55,517 nucleotides of DNA from Nonomuraea deserti (GTDB lineage Bacteria; Actinomycetota; Actinomycetes; Streptosporangiales; Streptosporangiaceae), in contig NZ_SMKO01000042.1 in assembly GCF_004348685.1 (NCBI RefSeq), positions 1-55,517 of the forward strand, in the 5' to 3' direction. The first letter of the stretch is position 1. Each line of letters opens with the position of its first letter. Shown here piece by piece: positions 1 through 8,421 of the stretch. Below the pieces are notes generated by a model. It was not told the origin of the DNA. It did not search any database and worked only from the letters and a program-made list of their open reading frames with translations. A program made the translations under genes and the position numbers.

Positions 1-95
1 CCCCGTGGATCGACCACACCCCGCCGCCGGTCAGCAGGAACGACGTCGCCTGCCTCGTCGGCCGGTTGCGCGGCGTGGACGAGGCGGTGGTGCTG
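1..95. repeat. Exact 95-bp duplicate of 629-723 at the contig edge
   Basis: These first 95 bases are identical to 629-723, which lies inside the GT9 gene. The identity breaks after 95 and runs off the left edge, so the full length is unknown. In this copy the coding frame is not continued, because the following bases differ from the gene. An exact repeat touching a contig end is most simply an assembly or chimeric-read artefact. A real partial duplication of the gene is the alternative. Confidence 0.9.
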
Positions 96-438
96 TCGTC
101 ACCAGCGTGGTGATCCCGCCGGTCGCCTGCGCGCACCGGCTGCGAGGGGAATGGGGGGCACGGCGATGAGCGCTCGCTGGGCGGAAACCGTGTCGTGCGG
201 CTCGGACCCGTGCCGGACAGAGGGCGGGCCGGCCGGCGCGCCCGCCCACACCGGCAGGCCCGGTGGCGGCAGACGCGGGGGCGCCGGAAGACGCGCGGGC
301 GAGCACACGAGCAGGGGCCGGCGGGGCAGGACCGGGCGCGACCGGGCCGTGCACGACAGGTCCGGGCGCGACAGGTCCGGGCGCGACAGCTCCGGGCAGG
401 ACAGCTCCGGGCGCGACGCGGCCGAGCAGGAAGAGCCG
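96..438. other. Region without a supported gene, upstream of the GT9 operon
   Basis: An open frame runs in phase with the GT9 gene from an ATG at 151. Its translation is Arg/Gly/Asp-rich and low in complexity, and unlike any GT9 N-terminus I know. It contains a 15-bp tandem repeat. The good Shine-Dalgarno for the real gene lies at the end of this stretch. I see no other gene, RNA or clear promoter here. Confidence 0.5.
355..414 (+). repeat. Four tandem 15-bp units
   Basis: Four head-to-tail 15-bp units start at 355, 370, 385 and 400, each a variant of GACAGGTCCGGGCGC. As 15 is a multiple of three, they would encode a repeating Asp-Arg/Ser-Ser-Gly-Arg pentapeptide if translated in the GT9 frame. 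They lie just upstream of the favoured GT9 start, so they are probably untranslated. Confidence 0.85.
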
Positions 439-1473
439 GTGCGGAGCGGCGCCGGCAGGGGGCGGGTGCTCGTGGCACGCCTGGACGACGCGGGTGACGT
501 GCTGCTCGCGGGACCCGCCGTCAGGGCCGTGCGGACGCTGGCCGCCGAGGTGGTCTTCCTGGCGGGCCCGAACGGCAGGGCGGCCGCCGAGCTGCTGCCG
601 GGCGTGGACCGGGTAGTCGAGTGGCAGGCCCCGTGGATCGACCACACCCCGCCGCCGGTCAGCAGGAACGACGTCGCCTGCCTCGTCGGCCGGTTGCGCG
701 GCGTGGACGAGGCGGTGGTGCTGACGTCGTTCCACCAGTCCGCGCTGCCGCTGGCGCTGCTGCTGAGGCTGGCGGGCGTACGCCGGATCACCGCCATCAG
801 CAACGACTATCCCGGCTCGCTGCTGGACGTCAGGCACGTCGTGGACGAGAGCGTCGACGTGCCGGAGGCGGAGCGGATGCTGGCCGTCGCCGCGGCGGCC
901 GGGTTCCTGCTGCCGCCGGACGATGACGGGAAACTCGCCGTTCAGCGGCCATTGCCGGATATTTCGGCTCGTTTGGGGAACACGTCCGGCGCTGACAAGC
1001 GCACGTACGTCGTGGTCCACCCCGGAACCTCGGCCCCCGCCCGAACCTGGCCCGCCGATCTGCACCGGCAGGCGGTGCGGGAGCTGGCCGAGGACGGGCA
1101 CCAGGTCGTCGTGACCGGAACAGAACGTGATCTCACCGCCCACGTGGCCGGAGACGTCGCCGTCGACCTGGGCGGGATGACCACGCTCGCCGAACTGGCC
1201 GCCGTGATCGAGCACGCGGGCGTGCTGGTGGCCGGCAACACCGGCCCCGCGCACCTGGCCGCGGCCGTCGGCACTCCGGTCGTGAGCCTGTTCGCCCCCG
1301 TCGTCCCCGCGGTCCGGTGGGCCCCGTACGGCGTGCCCACGGTGCTGCTCGGCGACCAGCAGGCGCCCTGCCTGGACAGCAGGGCGCGCACCTGCCCGGT
1401 GCCCGGGCACCCATGCCTGTCCCAGGTGACCAGCGAGCAGGTGGTCAAGGCAGTGAGGGAGCTGACGCAGTGA
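439..1473 (+). CDS. Glycosyltransferase family 9 (heptosyltransferase-like)
   Basis: Predicted to transfer a sugar from a nucleotide (ADP-heptose-like) donor in the cytoplasm. The protein is 344 residues from the GTG chosen here, which has an AGGAAGAG sequence a few bases upstream and leaves the usual short lead to the VLVARLDDAGDVLLAGP beta-strand and loop. GT9 landmarks are HPGTSAPARTWP near residue 193 and GNTGPAHLAAAVGTP near 266, the donor-site signature of the WaaC/WaaF fold. An in-frame ATG at 151 would add 96 low-complexity residues and is not favoured. The stop overlaps the GTG of the next gene, so it heads a translationally coupled operon with GmhA- and HldE-type enzymes. Family assignment is firm; the acceptor is unknown. 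Confidence 0.85.
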   Translation: MRSGAGRGRVLVARLDDAGDVLLAGPAVRAVRTLAAEVVFLAGPNGRAAAELLPGVDRVVEWQAPWIDHTPPPVSRNDVACLVGRLRGVDEAVVLTSFHQSALPLALLLRLAGVRRITAISNDYPGSLLDVRHVVDESVDVPEAERMLAVAAAAGFLLPPDDDGKLAVQRPLPDISARLGNTSGADKRTYVVVHPGTSAPARTWPADLHRQAVRELAEDGHQVVVTGTERDLTAHVAGDVAVDLGGMTTLAELAAVIEHAGVLVAGNTGPAHLAAAVGTPVVSLFAPVVPAVRWAPYGVPTVLLGDQQAPCLDSRARTCPVPGHPCLSQVTSEQVVKAVRELTQ

Positions 1474-2657
1474 AGGTGGATCTCATCTCCGAGCACGCGG
1501 ACCCGCTGGCCGCGGTGGGCGGCGTCGATTCGGGCGGCCAGAACGTGCACGTCGCCGCGCTGGCCGTGGCGCTGGCGGAGCGCGGGCACACGGTGGTCGT
1601 CCACACCCGGCGCACCTGCGGCTCGCAGCCCGCCTCGGTGACCATGGCGCCGGGCGTCACGGTCGAGTACGTCCCCGCCGGCCCCGCGGCACAGGTCCCC
1701 AAGGACGAGCTTCCTCCGTACATGCCGGAGTTCACCGAGCGGCTCGCGGACCGGTGGGCCGCGCGCCCGCCGGACATCGTGCACGCCCACTTCTGGATGA
1801 GCGGGCAGGCGGCCCTGCAGGCGGCCACCGGAGTGCCGGTGGTGCAGACGTTCCACGCGCTCGGCACCGTCAAGCGGCGCTGGCAGGGCGGGGCGGACAC
1901 CAGTCCCGCGCACCGGATCGCCACCGAACGCGAGATCGCCAAGCGGGCCGACGCCGTGCTCGCGACCTGCACCGACGAGGTGCACGAGCTGCGCGCGATG
2001 GGCGTGCCCGAGCAGCGGGTCGCGGTCGTGCCGTGCGGGGTGGACCTGACCGCGTTCTGCCCGGAGGGGCCGGTCGCGCCCCGTACCGAGGGCAGCCTGG
2101 TGCTGAGCATCGGCAGGATGGTGCCGCGCAAGGGTGTCGACACGGTCGTCAGGGCGATGCGCGGGGTGCCCGGCGCCGAGCTCGTGATCGCCGGCGGCGG
2201 CCAGGACGACGCGGAGGCGCGCCGGCTGCGCGAACTGGCGGGGGCGTACGGGATGGAGCACCGCGTACACGTGATCGGCAGCGTGCCGCGCTCGCACGTG
2301 CCGGCGCTGATGCGCTCGGCCGACGTCGTCGTCACGGTGCCGTGGTACGAGCCGTTCGGCATGGTGCCGGTGGAGGCGATGGCGTGCGGCGTCCCCGTCG
2401 TGGCCTCGGCGGTCGGCGGCCACCTGGACACGGTCGCCGGCGCCGGCGTGCTGGTGCCGCCGCGCCGCCCGCGCGCCCTGGCCAGGGTGTTGCGCGAGGT
2501 GCTCGGCGACCCGCGCAGGCGGGCGGAGCTGGGCGCGGCGGGAGCGCGCCGGGCCCGCGAGAGGTACAGCTGGGCCCGCGTGGCCGAGCGCACGGAGGCC
2601 GTGTACGCGCAGGTCATCGACGGCAAGGTCGGCCATCTGGCGGCCCTGGGGGGTTGA
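1470..2657 (+). CDS. GT4-type glycosyltransferase
   Basis: A 395-residue retaining glycosyltransferase of the GT-B fold, likely cytoplasmic. The N-terminus carries GGVDSGGQNVHV (about residues 16-28), the acceptor-side glycine motif of MshA/sucrose-phosphate-synthase-like enzymes. The C-terminal half has SIGRMVPRKG near 212 and EPFGMVPVEAMACGVPVV near 292, the E-x7-E donor signature. The GTG start overlaps the TGA of the preceding GT9 gene (GTGA), and the next gene begins two bases after its stop, so it belongs to the heptose-like operon. It may build a short oligosaccharide together with the two GT9 enzymes. The donor sugar cannot be read from the sequence. Confidence 0.88.
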   Translation: MKVDLISEHADPLAAVGGVDSGGQNVHVAALAVALAERGHTVVVHTRRTCGSQPASVTMAPGVTVEYVPAGPAAQVPKDELPPYMPEFTERLADRWAARPPDIVHAHFWMSGQAALQAATGVPVVQTFHALGTVKRRWQGGADTSPAHRIATEREIAKRADAVLATCTDEVHELRAMGVPEQRVAVVPCGVDLTAFCPEGPVAPRTEGSLVLSIGRMVPRKGVDTVVRAMRGVPGAELVIAGGGQDDAEARRLRELAGAYGMEHRVHVIGSVPRSHVPALMRSADVVVTVPWYEPFGMVPVEAMACGVPVVASAVGGHLDTVAGAGVLVPPRRPRALARVLREVLGDPRRRAELGAAGARRARERYSWARVAERTEAVYAQVIDGKVGHLAALGG

Positions 2658-2659
2658 TC

Positions 2660-3208
2660 ATGGATGCTCATCTGGAGAAGCTCTGGAACACGCTGGAGAA
2701 GGTCGACGACCACGCGGTCGCCGTCCGGGCCTGGGGTGGGAAGCTGGCCGGTGTGCTGTCCGCCGGAGGCAGGCTGCTGGCCTGCGGCAACGGCGGCTCC
2801 GCCGCGGAGGCCCAGCATCTGACGGCCGAGCTGGTCGGCAGGTTCCGGCACGACAGGCGGCCGTACGCGGCGATCCCGCTGCACGCCGACGGCTCGGCGC
2901 TGACGGCGATCGCGAACGACTTCGGCCACGAGGAGGTCTACGCCCGCCAGGTGCTGGCGCACGGCCGCGCGGGCGACGTGCTGATCTGTCTGTCCACCAG
3001 CGGCCGCAGCCCCAACGTGCTGGCCGCGGCCGCGGCGGCGCAGGAGTGCGGGATCGTCGCCTGGGCCATGACGGGCCCCGCGCCGAACCCGCTGGCCGGC
3101 CTGTGCGACGAGGCGGTCGCGGTGCCGGCGGAGGAGACGGCCACCGTGCAGGAGGTGCATCTCGCGCTGATCCACCTGTTGTGCGACGCGGTGGAGGAGG
3201 CGCTGTGA
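2660..3208 (+). CDS. gmhA: Sedoheptulose-7-phosphate isomerase-like SIS protein (GmhA type)
   Basis: Predicted to convert sedoheptulose 7-phosphate to D-glycero-D-manno-heptose 7-phosphate, the first step of ADP-heptose synthesis. The 182-residue product is one SIS domain. The sequences GNGGSAAEAQHLTAELVGRF and STSGRSPNVLAA (phosphosugar-binding loops), followed by QEVHLALIHLLCD, closely follow GmhA from Gram-negative bacteria. The start ATG is two bases after the preceding stop. The next gene is an HldE-type fusion, which strongly supports the heptose assignment over a generic SIS regulator or DiaA-like protein. Confidence 0.88.
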   Translation: MDAHLEKLWNTLEKVDDHAVAVRAWGGKLAGVLSAGGRLLACGNGGSAAEAQHLTAELVGRFRHDRRPYAAIPLHADGSALTAIANDFGHEEVYARQVLAHGRAGDVLICLSTSGRSPNVLAAAAAAQECGIVAWAMTGPAPNPLAGLCDEAVAVPAEETATVQEVHLALIHLLCDAVEEAL

Positions 3209-4539
3209 GGGGACCGCTCGTCGTCATCGGCGACTCGCTGCTGGACGTGGACGTCGAAGGCGACGCGGAGCGGCTGTGCCCCGACGCGCCGGTCCCCGTG
3301 GTCGACGTGGCCGCCGAGCAGGCCCGCCCCGGCGGGGCAGGCCTGGCGGCGCTGCTGGCCGCCCGCGACGGCGCCGACGTCGTGCTGATCACCGCGATGG
3401 GCGACGACCCCGACGGCCACCGCCTGTGCGGGCTGCTGTCCGAGGAGCTCGACCTGGTACGCCTCCCGCTGCGCGGCGGGACCGTGCGCAAGACCAGGAT
3501 CAGGTCGAAGGGCCAGACGCTGGTCAGGCTGGACACCGGCGACGGCGCCGCCAGGTACGCCCCCAGCGAGGAGGCGGCGCAGGCGATCCTCCAGGCGGGC
3601 GCGGTGCTGGTGTCCGACTACGGCAGGGGTGTGGCCAGGATGGCCCGCGGGCTGCTGCGCGACGTCGCCGTTCCGGTGGTGTGGGACCCGCATCCCCGGG
3701 GCGAACGGCCCATGCCCGGCTGCGCGCTGGTGACGCCGAGCGAGGCGGAGGCCCGGCTCCTGTGCCCCGACGGCTATCACGGCCCTGACCAGGCGGCCCG
3801 CTGCCTGGTGAGGGCCATGCAGGCCAGGGCGGTGGCCGTCACGACCGGCGAGCGGGGCGCCGCGCTGGCCGTGGAGGGCGGCCCGCTGACGGCGGTGCCG
3901 CCGCCGGTGCGCGCCGCCGGGCAGGACGCGTGCGGGGCGGGCGACCGGTTCGCCGCCGCCGCCGCGCTCGCGCTGCGTGACGGCACCGACGTGCAGGACG
4001 CGGTGACGATCGGCGTCGGCGAGGCCTCGCGGTTCGTCGAGCGCGGCGGCGCGGCCACCGTCAAGGTCCGCGAGCAGCGGCTCGGCGACCGGCCGCGCAC
4101 GGCGCTGGAGGTGGCCGAGCTCACCCGCGCTCAGGGTGGCCGGCTGATCGCCACGGGCGGCTGCTTCGACCTGCTCCACGCGGGCCACGTGAGCCTGTTG
4201 CGGCGGGCCAGGGCCCTCGGCGACGCGCTGGTCGTCTGCGTCAACTCCGACGACTCGGTACGCCGGCTGAAGGGCCCGCCGAGGCCGATCGTGGACGCGC
4301 GCGACCGGGTCGAGGTGCTCAGGGCGCTCAGCTGCGTGGACGCCGTGCTGGTGTTCGAGGAGGACACCCCGGCGGCCGCCATCGAGCGGCTGCGGCCCGA
4401 CGTGTGGGTCAAGGGCGGCGACTACGCGGGGGAGGTCCTGCCCGAATGCGAGGTCCTCGGCAGGCTCGGCGCGGAAACCGTCGTGCTGAGCACGCTGCCG
4501 GGGCGTTCGACCACCAATCTGATCAAGGAGATCCAGTGA
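3205..4539 (+). CDS. hldE: Bifunctional heptose-7-phosphate kinase / heptose-1-phosphate nucleotidyltransferase (HldE type)
   Basis: A 444-residue fusion of a PfkB-family sugar kinase (about residues 1-300) and a cytidylyltransferase-fold domain (about 310-444). The kinase half has a glycine-rich GGAGLAALLAA segment and a GAGDRF catalytic loop near residues 244-249. The transferase half has GGCFDLLHAGH with the HxGH nucleotide-binding motif near 325-328 and VNSDDSV. In known pathways the kinase makes heptose 1,7-bisphosphate and, after a GmhB phosphatase, the transferase makes ADP-heptose. No GmhB is visible in this contig. The GTG start overlaps the TGA of gmhA, and its own stop overlaps the next GTG. 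Confidence 0.9.
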   Translation: MRGPLVVIGDSLLDVDVEGDAERLCPDAPVPVVDVAAEQARPGGAGLAALLAARDGADVVLITAMGDDPDGHRLCGLLSEELDLVRLPLRGGTVRKTRIRSKGQTLVRLDTGDGAARYAPSEEAAQAILQAGAVLVSDYGRGVARMARGLLRDVAVPVVWDPHPRGERPMPGCALVTPSEAEARLLCPDGYHGPDQAARCLVRAMQARAVAVTTGERGAALAVEGGPLTAVPPPVRAAGQDACGAGDRFAAAAALALRDGTDVQDAVTIGVGEASRFVERGGAATVKVREQRLGDRPRTALEVAELTRAQGGRLIATGGCFDLLHAGHVSLLRRARALGDALVVCVNSDDSVRRLKGPPRPIVDARDRVEVLRALSCVDAVLVFEEDTPAAAIERLRPDVWVKGGDYAGEVLPECEVLGRLGAETVVLSTLPGRSTTNLIKEIQ

Positions 4540-5210
4540 ACATTCTCGTCACCGGGGGAGCCTCCGGGCTCGGACTGGCCACCGCCGAGGCCGTGGAGAA
4601 GGAGGGCTGGCGGCCGCTGGTCGTCGACGTCCGAGCGCCCGACCAGCGTTTCGACCACGTCACGGCCGACCTGGCCGACCGGGGGGAGGCCGAGCGCGCC
4701 GTCCGCGAGCTGGCCGAGCGGGCCGGTGGCCTGGACGGCGTGGTGACGGCCGCGGGCATCGACGCGTGCGGGCGCCTGGAGGACGTCCCCGCCGACGACT
4801 GGGAGCGGGTCATCCGGGTGAACCTGCTCGGCACGGCCTCCGTCGTGCGGGCGGCGCTGCCGTATCTCAAGCACACCCGCGGCACGGTCGTCACCTGCGC
4901 GTCGACGCTGGGTCTTCGGCCGCTGAGCGACGCGTCGGCGTACTCGGCGTCGAAGTTCGGCGTGGTCGGCTTCACCAGGGCGCTGGCGACCGAGCTGCGC
5001 GGGGAGGTCGGGGTGACCCTGCTGATCCCCGGCGGCATGCGTACGAGCTTCTTCGACGGCCGTCCCGAGCAGTACAAGCCGGGGCCCGAGGCCGGGCTGA
5101 ACGATCCGGCCCACGTCGCCCAGTCCATCGTCTTCGCGCTGCGGCAGCCGGCCGGATGCGAGGTGAGAGAGCTCGTCGTCTGCCCGTCCACGGAGACGTC
5201 ATGGCCCTAG
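4536..5210 (+). CDS. Short-chain dehydrogenase/reductase
   Basis: A 224-residue classical SDR. It has the Rossmann glycine motif GGASGLG at residues 7-13, a VVTAAGIDA segment in the NNAG position, a catalytic Ser in TCAST, and Y-x3-K (YSASK, about residues 136-140). It probably oxidises or reduces a sugar or sugar-nucleotide carbonyl, given its place between HldE and a second GT9. The GTG start overlaps the hldE stop (GTGA), and its end overlaps the next gene by ten bases. The substrate is not predictable. Confidence 0.85.
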   Translation: MNILVTGGASGLGLATAEAVEKEGWRPLVVDVRAPDQRFDHVTADLADRGEAERAVRELAERAGGLDGVVTAAGIDACGRLEDVPADDWERVIRVNLLGTASVVRAALPYLKHTRGTVVTCASTLGLRPLSDASAYSASKFGVVGFTRALATELRGEVGVTLLIPGGMRTSFFDGRPEQYKPGPEAGLNDPAHVAQSIVFALRQPAGCEVRELVVCPSTETSWP

Positions 5211-6084
5211 ATCTGCTGGTGCTCCGCGGGCTCGGCCTGGGCGACCTGCTCACGGCCGTGCCCGCGCTGCGGGCGCTGCGGCAGGCCTTTCCCCGGCACC
5301 GGATCACGCTGGCGGCGCCGCGGGCGCTGGACGCCCTCCCGCCGCTGACCGGGGCGGTGGACGCGCAGGTGGACGTGTCGGGGCCGGGGCCGATCCCCAT
5401 GGACAGGGTGCCGTTCGAGCGCCCCGACATCGCGGTGAACCTGCACGGCAAGGGCCCGCAGAGCATCGAGGCGCTGCGGGACACCGATCCCGGCCGGCTG
5501 ATCAGCTTCGGCACGGGCCCGCCGTACCCGGACGGTGTGCACGAGGTGCGGCGCTGGTGCGGGCTGCTGGAATGGCACGGCATCGACGCCGACCCCGCCG
5601 ACCTGACGCTCGGCGTCTCCGACCGTACGGGGCCCGCGATCGTGCACCCGGGTGCCGCCTACCCCGCCCGGCGCTGGCCGCCGGAACGTTTCGCGGAGGT
5701 CGCCGCCGCGCTGGACGACGTGGTCGTCACGGGGAACGCCGAGGAGACGCCGCTGGCCAAGCGGGTCGCCGAGCTGGCGGGACTGCCGTCCACGCGGGTG
5801 CTGGCCGGGCGGACCACCATGGCCGACCTGGTCGACCTGGTCAGCCGGTCGCGGCTGGTGGTGTGCGGCGACACCGGGGTCGCGCACCTGGCGACGGCGT
5901 TTTGCGTCCCGTCGGTGGTGCTGTTCGGGCCGGTCTCCCCCGCCCTGTGGGGGCCGCCGCCCGGCTGGCGTCACGTGGCTTTGTGGGCCGGGCGGAACGG
6001 AGATCCGCACGGCGAGCGGCCGGATCCCGGCCTGTTGAAGATCGAAGTTTCCGAAGTCGTCGACGCTGCCTTGGAGGTCACGTC

Positions 6085-6088
<4 letters not shown>
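5201..6088 (+). CDS. Second glycosyltransferase family 9 protein
   Basis: A 295-residue GT9 protein. It opens with LLVLRGLGLGDLLTAVPALRAL, typical of heptosyltransferases. HPGAAYPARRWPPERF lies near residue 148 and CGDTGVAHLATAFCVPSVVLF near 222, the ADP-heptose-binding signature. The ATG lies inside the end of the SDR gene, and its stop overlaps the next ATG (ATGA). Two distinct GT9 proteins plus gmhA and hldE in one operon argue for a glycan containing at least two heptose-like residues. That is inference; the donor has not been shown. Confidence 0.87.
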
Positions 6089-7047
<959 letters not shown>

Positions 7048-7049
7048 TC

Positions 7050-7589
7050 ATGGCGCGGACCGCGATGGTCGTCGTCGACATGCTCAACCCGTACGAGCAC
7101 GCGGACGCCGAGCAGCTGGAGCGCGCCGTCCAACCGATCGTGCCCCCGCTGGTCGAGCTCATCGGCCGGGCACGGTCGCGCGACGACGTGGACCTGATCT
7201 ACGTCAACGACAATTACGGCGACTTCACCGCCACCAGGGACGACCTGGTGACGCGGGCGCTCGGCGGCCACCGGCCGGACCTGGTGGAGCCGATCGTGCC
7301 CCCGGAGGACTGCTCGTTCCTGCCGAAGGTGCGGCACAGCGCGTTCTTCGGGACGCCGCTGGAGTACCTGCTCGGGCAGCTGGGGACGGACACGGTCCTG
7401 CTGGCGGGCCAGGTGACCGAGCAGTGCATCCTGTACAGCGCGCTGGACGCGTACATCCGGCACTATTCGATCATGGTGCCGCCGGACTGCGTGGCGGCGA
7501 TCCACCGCGACCTCGGGCTGGCGGCGCTGCGCATGATGGAGCGCAACATGTCGGCCGAGGTCACCCCGGCCAGGGGCTGCCTCACCTAG
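7050..7589 (+). CDS. Isochorismatase-family cysteine hydrolase
   Basis: A 179-residue isochorismatase-like hydrolase with the expected Asp-Lys-Cys triad: Asp10 in VVVDMLN, Lys93 in FLPKVRHSAF and Cys126 in GQVTEQCILYSA. The family cleaves amides or vinyl ethers (nicotinamide, ureidoacrylate, isochorismate). This one starts two bases after the epimerase stop, so it appears to be the last gene of the heptose-like operon. Why an amidase-type hydrolase sits here is unclear. It is followed by a short inverted repeat and then an opposing HxlR gene, which fits the end of the transcript. Confidence 0.85.
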   Translation: MARTAMVVVDMLNPYEHADAEQLERAVQPIVPPLVELIGRARSRDDVDLIYVNDNYGDFTATRDDLVTRALGGHRPDLVEPIVPPEDCSFLPKVRHSAFFGTPLEYLLGQLGTDTVLLAGQVTEQCILYSALDAYIRHYSIMVPPDCVAAIHRDLGLAALRMMERNMSAEVTPARGCLT

Positions 7590-7610
7590 CGCGGGCCCCG
7601 CCGGGCACCT

Positions 7611-7624
7611 CGAGAGAGCTCTCG
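7611..7624. terminator. Short hairpin at the end of the heptose-like operon
   Basis: The bases CGAGAGAGCTCTCG form a five-pair stem with a four-base loop 21 bases after the isochorismatase stop. There is no T-run. It lies between convergent genes, so it may end transcription from both sides. The stem is short, so confidence is limited. Confidence 0.4.
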
Positions 7625-7633
7625 GCCAGGAGC

Positions 7634-8005
7634 TCATCGGGCCCGGGTCTCGTAGGCGGCCCTGCTGGCCTCGATGTGCTCGATGTGCCTGATGGCCCAG
7701 CCGGCGAGGGCCAGCGCGGGCGGGATGAGGCTCCGCCCGGTGGAGGTCAGCGCGTATTCGACCCTCGGCGGAACCTCCGCGTACGCCGTCCGGGAGACCA
7801 GGCCGTCGCGCTCCAGGTTCCTCAGTGTCAGCGTCCGCTGGGAGATCCCGGGGATCTGCCGATGCAGGTCGGTGAAGCGCAGCCGCTGCTGATCAAGGGT
7901 CGCCACGATCAGCAGGGTCCACTTGTCGCAGATCCGGTCAAGGATCGCGCGGATCGTCCGGCCGCCGTTCCCGCGGATCATGCAGGTGTGCTCGTACTCC
8001 GACAC
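7634..8005 (-). CDS. HxlR/MarR-like winged-helix regulator
   Basis: A 123-residue HxlR-family transcription factor with a conserved N-terminal Cys, the DKWTLLIVATL helix, RFTDLHRQIPGISQRTLTLRNLERDGLV (recognition helix region) and a PPRVEYALTSTGRSL wing. The GTG at 8005 has AAGGGG six bases upstream. Another in-frame GTG at 8029 lies inside a palindrome and is less likely. HxlR proteins usually sense electrophiles or redox stress and control a divergent neighbour. Here the divergent neighbour is a decayed DoxX gene, so the regulator may have lost its target. Confidence 0.85.
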   Translation of the reverse strand: MSEYEHTCMIRGNGGRTIRAILDRICDKWTLLIVATLDQQRLRFTDLHRQIPGISQRTLTLRNLERDGLVSRTAYAEVPPRVEYALTSTGRSLIPPALALAGWAIRHIEHIEASRAAYETRAR

Positions 8006-8016
8006 GACAGCCCCTT

Positions 8017-8039
8017 GTGCGTAACGCACACGCGTGTGC
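8017..8039. promoter_or_regulatory. Two overlapping palindromes upstream of the HxlR gene (likely operator)
   Basis: GTGCGTAACGCAC (8017-8029) is a perfect 13-base palindrome around a central A, and GCACACGCGTGTGC (8026-8039) is a perfect 14-base palindrome sharing four bases with it. They sit immediately upstream of the chosen HxlR start and before the divergent DoxX remnant, where an autoregulatory HxlR operator is expected. Confidence 0.6.
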
Positions 8040-8111
8040 CTTTTGGAGGGCTCTCAATAGTGACGCATGACGGTGCAACTCACGAACGGTAACCGTGCGC
8101 TCGGAGCCCTC

Positions 8112-8310
8112 ATGACCATCGCCTACTGGATCATCGCCGCGCTTGGATCGCGCCGTGGCTCGCCGTCGCCGCCGCGATCGGCCTCGTCCTGGTCCGGATC
8201 GGCGGAATCGTGGTCACGTCTCCCGCGGCGAAGTCCGGGTGATCGGACTCAACATCGCCCTCCTGGCCACCGCGGCCGTGACCGCCTGGCTGGGCACCAC
8301 CTGGTTGTGA
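8112..8310 (+). pseudogene. Frameshifted and internally deleted DoxX-family membrane protein
   Basis: Three pieces in three frames together resemble a DoxX protein. MTIAYWIIAAL is the start of transmembrane helix 1 (frame of 8112). From about 8151, WIAPWLAVAAAIGLVLVRIG is a later helix. From about 8221, SRGEVRVIGLNIALLATAA with a final AWLGTTWL ends at TGA 8308. An intact DoxX protein is about 115-125 residues. Here the middle helices are missing and at least two frameshifts separate the remnants. Divergent HxlR-DoxX pairs are common in actinomycetes, supporting the identity. Whether the changes are natural or sequencing errors cannot be told, but the missing middle argues for real decay. Confidence 0.75.
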
Positions 8311-8313
8311 ACG

Positions 8314-8345
8314 GGCCGCCCGCCCGCCACCACGGGCGGGCGGCC
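8314..8345. terminator. Strong hairpin between the DoxX remnant and mshC
   Basis: A perfect 13-bp GC-only stem (arms 8314-8326 and 8333-8345) closes a six-base loop CCACCA. It lies beyond the mshC stop on the minus strand and after the DoxX remnant on the plus strand, so it probably acts as a bidirectional terminator without a T-tract, as is common in actinomycetes. Confidence 0.7.
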
Positions 8346-8421
8346 ACCGATCGGCCGTCTCAGGAGGGCGGCCGCCGATCAGCCGCCCGCCGGCGGGAGC
8401 TGATCAGCCGCCTCTCCCCTG

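Noticed and set aside
31..1410. Long minus-strand frame over the first GT9 gene
   Set aside because: Low-complexity translation without motifs, and the plus strand holds a clear GT9 protein.
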